Assembly (NCBI GenBank): GCA_900016675.1
Contig: LN483070.1
Span: 310,001-374,000, forward strand
Length of the DNA: 64,000 nt
Direction of reading: 5' to 3'
Source: Arthrobacter saudimassiliensis
Lineage (GTDB): Bacteria > Actinomycetota > Actinomycetes > Actinomycetales > Micrococcaceae
Part shown: one piece after another, positions 59,186-64,000 of the stretch
Layout of the letters: every line of letters starts with the position of its first letter
Numbering within the stretch: position 1 is the stretch's first letter
Translations under genes and position numbers: made by a program
Notes under the pieces: generated by a model
What the model was told of the DNA's origin: nothing
What the model saw: the letters and a program-made list of their open reading frames with translations, nothing else
Database searches by the model: none

Positions 59186-59498
59186 CGGAGTCCCCCGCAA
59201 CAGGAAAGCAAACATCAAGTGAACAAAAGAGAAATTCCCGCACGTGGCATTGAATGGCCGATGATCAATAGCCACAACTTTTGGTGAACATAAGAAAACC
59301 CCGCACCATATAACGACGTGGCAGACAGCGCTGCCGGACAATCAAATCCACCTGTATCCCTGTTCGGGATAAATCCGCTGCCGCACGAGGGCTCAAAACA
59401 ACAACACCCCGCCTGCCGGACCCGCCGTACACCTATTTCCGGGAGATGAAAGGGAATGCCGGGCGCTTCGGGCGGGCGGGCCCTGCACCGGGAACGCA
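59186..59498. other. AT-richer gap after the thiopeptide-type gene
   Basis: This stretch up to the terminator is visibly lower in GC than the window, with A-runs (AACAAAAGAGAAA, AAGAAAACC). It may be foreign DNA or a strongly regulated spacer. The only open frame of note is a 22-codon one at 59219-59287. Confidence 0.6.
59219..59287 (+). CDS. Possible 22-residue peptide (doubtful)
   Basis: GTG 59219 opens a 22-codon frame reading MNKREIPARGIEWPMINSHN then FW, 33 bases after the stop of the thiopeptide-type gene. An AGGAAA lies 11 bases upstream, a poor spacing. Codon choice (AAA, AGA, ATT) is unlike the window. It has only one Ser and no Cys or Thr, so it would be an unusual RiPP precursor. 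Listed because of its position only. Confidence 0.15.
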   Translation: MNKREIPARGIEWPMINSHNFW

Positions 59499-59536
59499 CA
59501 AGGGGGCCGCCGGGCTGTTGCCCGGCGGCCCCCTTG
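59499..59536 (-). terminator. Terminator of the fba-DUF3151 operon
   Basis: A perfect 17-bp stem (59499-59515 with 59520-59536) with a TGTT loop lies 15 bases past the DUF3151 stop. Confidence 0.9.
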
Positions 59537-59551
59537 CGTGTGCCTGAAGGC

Positions 59552-59980
59552 CTAGCCTTCGCCGTTCTCGATCGCGGCCTTGGCCTGCGGATCGGATTCG
59601 TTGAGGAAGGTGCGGATACGCTCCACCTCGTCGGCCTCGCCGATCGCGCCGGCGGCCCGGCCGAGGGCGTACAGCGAGCGCAGGAACCCGCGGTTGGGCA
59701 CGTGCTCCCAGGGGATCGGTCCGGCGCCGCGCCACCCGGCACGGCGCAGGGCATCCAGTCCCCGGTGGTAGCCCACGCGCGCATAGGCGTAGGACTCCAC
59801 GTTGCGTCCCTCTTCAAAGGCCTCGTCCGCCAGGGCGGCCCAGACCTGGGAGGAGGTGGGGTGCTGGGCGGCCAGGTCCACCGGCTCGTCGCCGGCGGCC
59901 AGGCGGGCGACGACCTCGGGCTCCTCGGGCAGGTAGGTGGGCTCGGGGCCGAGCAGGTTGGTGCGGAAGGCGTCAGACAT
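59552..59980 (-). CDS. DUF3151 family protein
   Basis: This 142-residue protein matches DUF3151: LLGPEPTYLPEEPEV, SSQVWAALADEAFEEGRNVESYAYARVGYHRGLDALRRAGWRGAGPIPWEHVPNRGFLR-type core. It is actinobacterial and of unknown function, and usually lies beside fba, as here (2-base gap), so it is co-transcribed with the aldolase. Confidence 0.93.
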   Translation of the reverse strand: MSDAFRTNLLGPEPTYLPEEPEVVARLAAGDEPVDLAAQHPTSSQVWAALADEAFEEGRNVESYAYARVGYHRGLDALRRAGWRGAGPIPWEHVPNRGFLRSLYALGRAAGAIGEADEVERIRTFLNESDPQAKAAIENGEG

Positions 59981-59982
59981 CC

Positions 59983-61002
<1,020 letters not shown>

Positions 61003-61103
61003 GCTGACTCCTCATTGAAGGTCGGTATCCGGCGGGCATGTGCCCTGAACAACTCCTCCCATCCTAGCCACATGTGACCTCCGCACAGCAGGGAGTGCTG
61101 CGC

Positions 61104-61814
61104 TCAGCCGCCGGTCTTTTGCCCGAACACGTGGCGGCGGACCCAGGCGTGCATGGCGACGGCGGCCGCGGACCCGGCGTTGATGGAGCGGGTGGAGCCG
61201 AACTGCGCGATCGACAGCGTGGCCTCGGCCGCCGCGTGCACCTCGGGGCTGAGCCCGGGACCCTCCTGGCCGAACACCAGGACGCAGTTTTCGGGCAGCT
61301 CGTAGGTTTCCAGCGGCACCGAATCGGGGAAGTTGTCGATGCCGATCACGGTCAGGCCCTCGCTGCGGGCCCAGGCGGTGAAGTCCTCCACGCTGGGGTG
61401 GTGGCGCACGTGCTGGTAGCGGTCGGTGACCATCGCCCCGCGCCGGTTCCACCGGCGTCGTCCGATGATGTGCACCTCCTTGGCCAGGAAGGCGTTGGCG
61501 GTGCGGACCACGGTGCCGATGTTGAAGTCGTGCTGCCAGTTTTCGATGGCGACGTGGAACGGGTGCCGGCGGGTGTCGATTTCGGCGACGATCGCCTCAT
61601 GCTTCCAGTACCGGTACTGATCGGCCACGTTGCGGCTGTCGCCGCCGGCCAGCAGGTCCGGGTCCCAGTGGTCCCCTTCGGGCCAGGGCCCCTCCCACGG
61701 TCCCACCCCGACCGGTGCGGACGGCGCGGCGGAGGCGCCGGCGTCGGGCTCCGCGGGCTCGACAGGTTCGGTTGCGGAAGCCGCAGGCTGGGGGGCAGGT
61801 GCACGTTCGGTCAC
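61104..61814 (-). CDS. TrmH-family (SPOUT) RNA methyltransferase
   Basis: This 236-residue protein is a SPOUT enzyme of the TrmH/SpoU family that 2'-O-methylates tRNA or rRNA with SAM. Marks are the motif 1 region IENWQHDFNIGTVVRTANAF, motif 2 CVLVFGQEGPGLSPE and motif 3 QFGSTRSINAGSAAAVAMHAW, together forming the SAM-binding knot. The first 50 residues are Pro/Ala-rich. The target base is unknown. The GTG start follows TAGGCT by 6 bases, so the message is likely leaderless. Confidence 0.93.
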   Translation of the reverse strand: MTERAPAPQPAASATEPVEPAEPDAGASAAPSAPVGVGPWEGPWPEGDHWDPDLLAGGDSRNVADQYRYWKHEAIVAEIDTRRHPFHVAIENWQHDFNIGTVVRTANAFLAKEVHIIGRRRWNRRGAMVTDRYQHVRHHPSVEDFTAWARSEGLTVIGIDNFPDSVPLETYELPENCVLVFGQEGPGLSPEVHAAAEATLSIAQFGSTRSINAGSAAAVAMHAWVRRHVFGQKTGG

Positions 61815-61820
61815 CGTTCC

Positions 61821-61826
61821 AGCCTA
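61821..61826 (-). promoter_or_regulatory. -10 box TAGGCT, leaderless spacing
   Basis: TAGGCT on the minus strand ends 6 bases before the GTG of the TrmH-like gene. Confidence 0.55.
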
Positions 61827-61891
61827 AGCTGTGAAGCACCGGCGCAGCGCGCCGCTGTGAAGGCCAACACCTGTCGAGGAAAGGGTCGGAC

Positions 61892-62683
61892 ATGGGCGAA
61901 AACGAAGGCATCGAATGCTGGCTGACGGACATGGACGGCGTCCTGGTCCACGAGAATCATCCGATTCCGGGCGCCGCGGAACTCATTGAACGCTGGGTGG
62001 CGACCTCCAAGCGGTTCCTGGTCCTGACCAACAACTCCATCTACACGCCGCGGGACCTCGCGGCCCGGCTGCGGGCCAGCGGGCTGGAGGTGCCGGAGGA
62101 GAACCTGTGGACGTCGGCGCTGGCCACGGCGGAGTTCCTGAAGGACCAGCTGGCCGGCTCCCCCACTCCCGGGCGGGCCTTCGTGGTCGGCGAGGCGGGG
62201 CTGACGACGGCGCTGCATGAGGCCGGGCTGATCCTCACCGACACCAACCCCGACTACGTGGTGCTCGGCGAGACCCGCACCTATTCGTTCGGCACCATCA
62301 CCAAGGCCATCCGGCTGATCCTGGACGGCGCCCGCTTCATCTCCACGAACCCCGACGTCACCGGCCCGTCCGCGGAGGGGCCGCTGCCGGCCACCGGCGC
62401 CATCGCCGCCCTGATCACCGCCGCCACGAAGCGCGAGCCGTACGTCATCGGCAAGCCGAACCCGATGATGTTCCGCTCGGCGATGAAGAAGATCGACGCG
62501 CATTCGGAATCCACCGCGATGATCGGTGACCGGATGGACACCGACATCATCGCCGGCATCGAGGCGGGCCTGCGCACGGTCCTGGTGCTGACCGGGATCA
62601 CGCAGCGCGAGGACGTGAACGCCTACTCGTTCCGGCCCTCGCAGATCGTGGACTCGGTGGCGGACCTGATCCCGACGATCTAG
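61892..62683 (+). CDS. HAD-IIA family hydrolase (NagD-like)
   Basis: This 263-residue protein is a HAD phosphatase of subclass IIA: motif 1 LTDMDGVLV (Asp13, Asp15), motif 2 LTNNSIYTPRD, motif 3 Lys in IGKPNPMMF and motif 4 MIGDRMDTDIIAG. Such enzymes dephosphorylate sugar or nucleotide monophosphates in the cytosol; substrate unknown. GAGGAAAGG precedes the ATG. The 3' end overlaps the convergent gene by 4 bases. Confidence 0.93.
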   Translation: MGENEGIECWLTDMDGVLVHENHPIPGAAELIERWVATSKRFLVLTNNSIYTPRDLAARLRASGLEVPEENLWTSALATAEFLKDQLAGSPTPGRAFVVGEAGLTTALHEAGLILTDTNPDYVVLGETRTYSFGTITKAIRLILDGARFISTNPDVTGPSAEGPLPATGAIAALITAATKREPYVIGKPNPMMFRSAMKKIDAHSESTAMIGDRMDTDIIAGIEAGLRTVLVLTGITQREDVNAYSFRPSQIVDSVADLIPTI

Positions 62684-63681
62684 TACACAACCTTCCGGCC
62701 GCCGCCCAGCGGCGCCGGGGAGAACCGGCGCAGCACCTCCGAGACCGTGCGCTGATAGATCCTCGGGTTCCACTGCGGGCTGGCGTGCGCGGGCCGGGCG
62801 CCCTCGGTGACGAGGTCGTTGCTGACCAGGTTCTGCGGAAACAGGTCCTTCCAGCGGTTGCGCGCCGCCGCGTAGTCCACGGTCTCGTCGTCGGGGTTGC
62901 CGATGAACGCCATCCGGGTCTCGCCCAGCCCGCCGTTGAACCGCAGCGGATCGAAGTGGTAGATGTACGACGACTCCGACTGGATCAGCACGCTGGAGGG
63001 CGCGAGCGGCGACAGCTGCTCGAGGGTCTGGTCCAGCACGGTATGCCAGGAGCGCTCGTTCCGGTTCACGATCCGCTCGCCCAGCTCGTAGCCGCCGCGC
63101 AGCACGCTCGGAATCCGGTAGCCGGCGTCGTACAGGAAGACCACGCCCTCGAACATGCGCCGGTCCAGCACGTCCTGCCGGGTGCACGGGGAGGAGTCCA
63201 GCAGGATGAACTCCACGGCCACGCCGCGCTCGCGCAGGGCCGCGGCCACCTGCACGGCCAGCATCCCGCCGAAGCTGTGCCCGTAGAAGTAGACGCGGCG
63301 CAGCTGGTGGTTGCGGATGTACCGGTACACCGCGGCAGTGATTTCCGCCGGGTCCAGGCCGCGGTTGGAGTAGCCGACGGCGGCCATCCGTCCCCGGGCG
63401 GCCAGGGCCGGGCGCAGCGAATTGACGATCCAGACCGCTTCCTCCCAGCTGGTCTTGTAGCCGGGGAAGAGGAACCAGCCGGCGGCGGGGAAGCGGCGCT
63501 CCGCGGCGTCGTCGCGCACCCGCAGGATCTCCATCTCGTCCCGCTGGCGCTGGATGAGCCGGGTGACGCCGAGGTCGGCGGCCAGGGCCGCGCCCAGCAC
63601 CGAGCCCGCAAGGAACTGCCGCCGGGAGAACCGCTTCAGGTCAGCGGCCCGGCGCAGGTACTCGGCTGGGTCGTGGGTCAT
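62680..63681 (-). CDS. Tat-exported alpha/beta-hydrolase-like protein
   Basis: This 333-residue protein has a twin-arginine signal (RFSRRQFLAGS, Arg20-Arg21) and an alpha/beta-hydrolase domain with nucleophile elbow FYGHSFGGM (Ser136). A probable acid is in GNPDDETVDY and a His may be in ARPAHASPQWNP. Export by the Tat system implies a folded, perhaps cofactor-bound protein acting outside the cell membrane. It has no close partner. It overlaps the HAD gene 3' end by 4 bases. Confidence 0.88.
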   Translation of the reverse strand: MTHDPAEYLRRAADLKRFSRRQFLAGSVLGAALAADLGVTRLIQRQRDEMEILRVRDDAAERRFPAAGWFLFPGYKTSWEEAVWIVNSLRPALAARGRMAAVGYSNRGLDPAEITAAVYRYIRNHQLRRVYFYGHSFGGMLAVQVAAALRERGVAVEFILLDSSPCTRQDVLDRRMFEGVVFLYDAGYRIPSVLRGGYELGERIVNRNERSWHTVLDQTLEQLSPLAPSSVLIQSESSYIYHFDPLRFNGGLGETRMAFIGNPDDETVDYAAARNRWKDLFPQNLVSNDLVTEGARPAHASPQWNPRIYQRTVSEVLRRFSPAPLGGGRKVVY

Positions 63682-63735
63682 GGCTTCCCCGTGCCGGGCC
63701 GCCGTCCGGCGGGAGGGTGCGTTGGCGGCTGCGGG

Positions 63736-64000
63736 CTAGTCGAGCCCGAGGTCGTCCTTGCCGAACAGGGCCAGGTACGGCACGCCCGCTTCGGCTTCGA
63801 TGCGTTCCTTGGCGCCGGTGTCCCGGTCCACGATGACCGCCACCGCGCGCACGTCGCCGCCGGCGTTCCGCACGCCCTCGACGGCGGTCAGCGCCGATCC
63901 GCCGGTGGTGGAGGTGTCCTCCAGGACCACCACGGGACGGCCGGCGACGTCGGGGCCCTCCACCTGGCGGCCCATGCCGTAGGACTTCTGCGCCTTGCGG
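63736..64000 (-). CDS. pyrE: Orotate phosphoribosyltransferase, C-terminal part (5' end outside window)
   Basis: The visible 87 residues end the gene: KAQKSYGMGRQVEGPDVAGRPVVVLEDTSTTGGSALTAVEGVRNAGG contains the PRPP-binding loop VVLEDTSTTGGS of PyrE. PyrE makes OMP from orotate and PRPP in pyrimidine synthesis. The gene runs off the window end on the minus strand, so the start and length are not seen. An in-frame ATG at 63975 is internal. Confidence 0.92.
   Translation of the reverse strand, partial: RKAQKSYGMGRQVEGPDVAGRPVVVLEDTSTTGGSALTAVEGVRNAGGDVRAVAVIVDRDTGAKERIEAEAGVPYLALFGKDDLGLD

Overview
The window comes from a high-GC Gram-positive chromosome. Dense GC-rich coding, frequent GTG and TTG starts, DUF1206, DUF1990, DUF3151 and CueP proteins, a mycothiol-dependent-enzyme-type DinB protein and the order purA / DUF3151 / fba / TrmH-like / HAD / pyrE all suggest Micrococcaceae (an Arthrobacter-like organism). 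That placement is inference from gene content. I see no rRNA, tRNA, CRISPR array, insertion sequence or prophage.

Layout. 1-4.9 kb: the end of an acidic protein, a conserved protein, a TetR regulator divergent from a DHA2 drug exporter with a clear operator between them, an SSI-like lipoprotein and a zinc-ribbon protein. 5-8.5 kb: purS-purQ-purL, closed by a terminator. 8.6-12 kb: small accessory genes (GNAT, DUF1990, two DUF1206, YjbR). 12-18.5 kb, minus strand: a six-gene sulfur-acquisition operon (MetN/MetI ABC transporter, two MetQ-like binding proteins, a flavin monooxygenase and a DszC/SfnB-like oxidoreductase) behind a SAM-I riboswitch. 18.6-24 kb: acidic protein, CoA-binding protein, BKACE enzyme, GNAT, LysE exporter, hydrolase, DinB-like protein and an unusual repeat block. 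24-31 kb: putA with a divergent LysR gene, a KstD-like flavoprotein and a small GSY-repeat protein. 31-32.7 kb: a CstR-like repressor with two palindromic operators and a small Cys-rich target, then an AAA ATPase. 32.8-36.4 kb: an NMT1-type ABC transporter of unknown substrate. 36.5-37.6 kb: a truncated manA.

37.6-46.6 kb is a second sulfur region. Two divergent SAM-I riboswitches drive a flavin monooxygenase (minus) and an SsuBAC-like sulfonate transporter ending in acsA (plus); metY and a CoA-binding protein follow. The logic is uptake of organosulfur compounds, oxidative release of sulfite by reduced-flavin monooxygenases, and incorporation into homocysteine by MetY, with SAM as the feedback signal.

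46.6-54.2 kb: an ECF sigma factor with a membrane partner, DUF2804, a TPR membrane protein coupled to a TPR-AAA+ ATPase, CueP and a VOC protein. 54.2-64 kb: purA, a conserved protein, an excalibur-domain surface protein, a class E/F-type sortase, an orphan thiopeptide-type biosynthesis enzyme with AT-richer flanks, then DUF3151-fba, a SPOUT methyltransferase, a HAD phosphatase, a Tat-exported hydrolase and the end of pyrE.

A repeated regulatory feature is a -10-like hexamer lying 6-7 bases before the start codon, which predicts many leaderless mRNAs. The most novel candidates are the orphan thiopeptide-type enzyme, the SAM riboswitch with an enlarged arm, the CstR mini-regulon and the repeat block at 23.9-24.1 kb.
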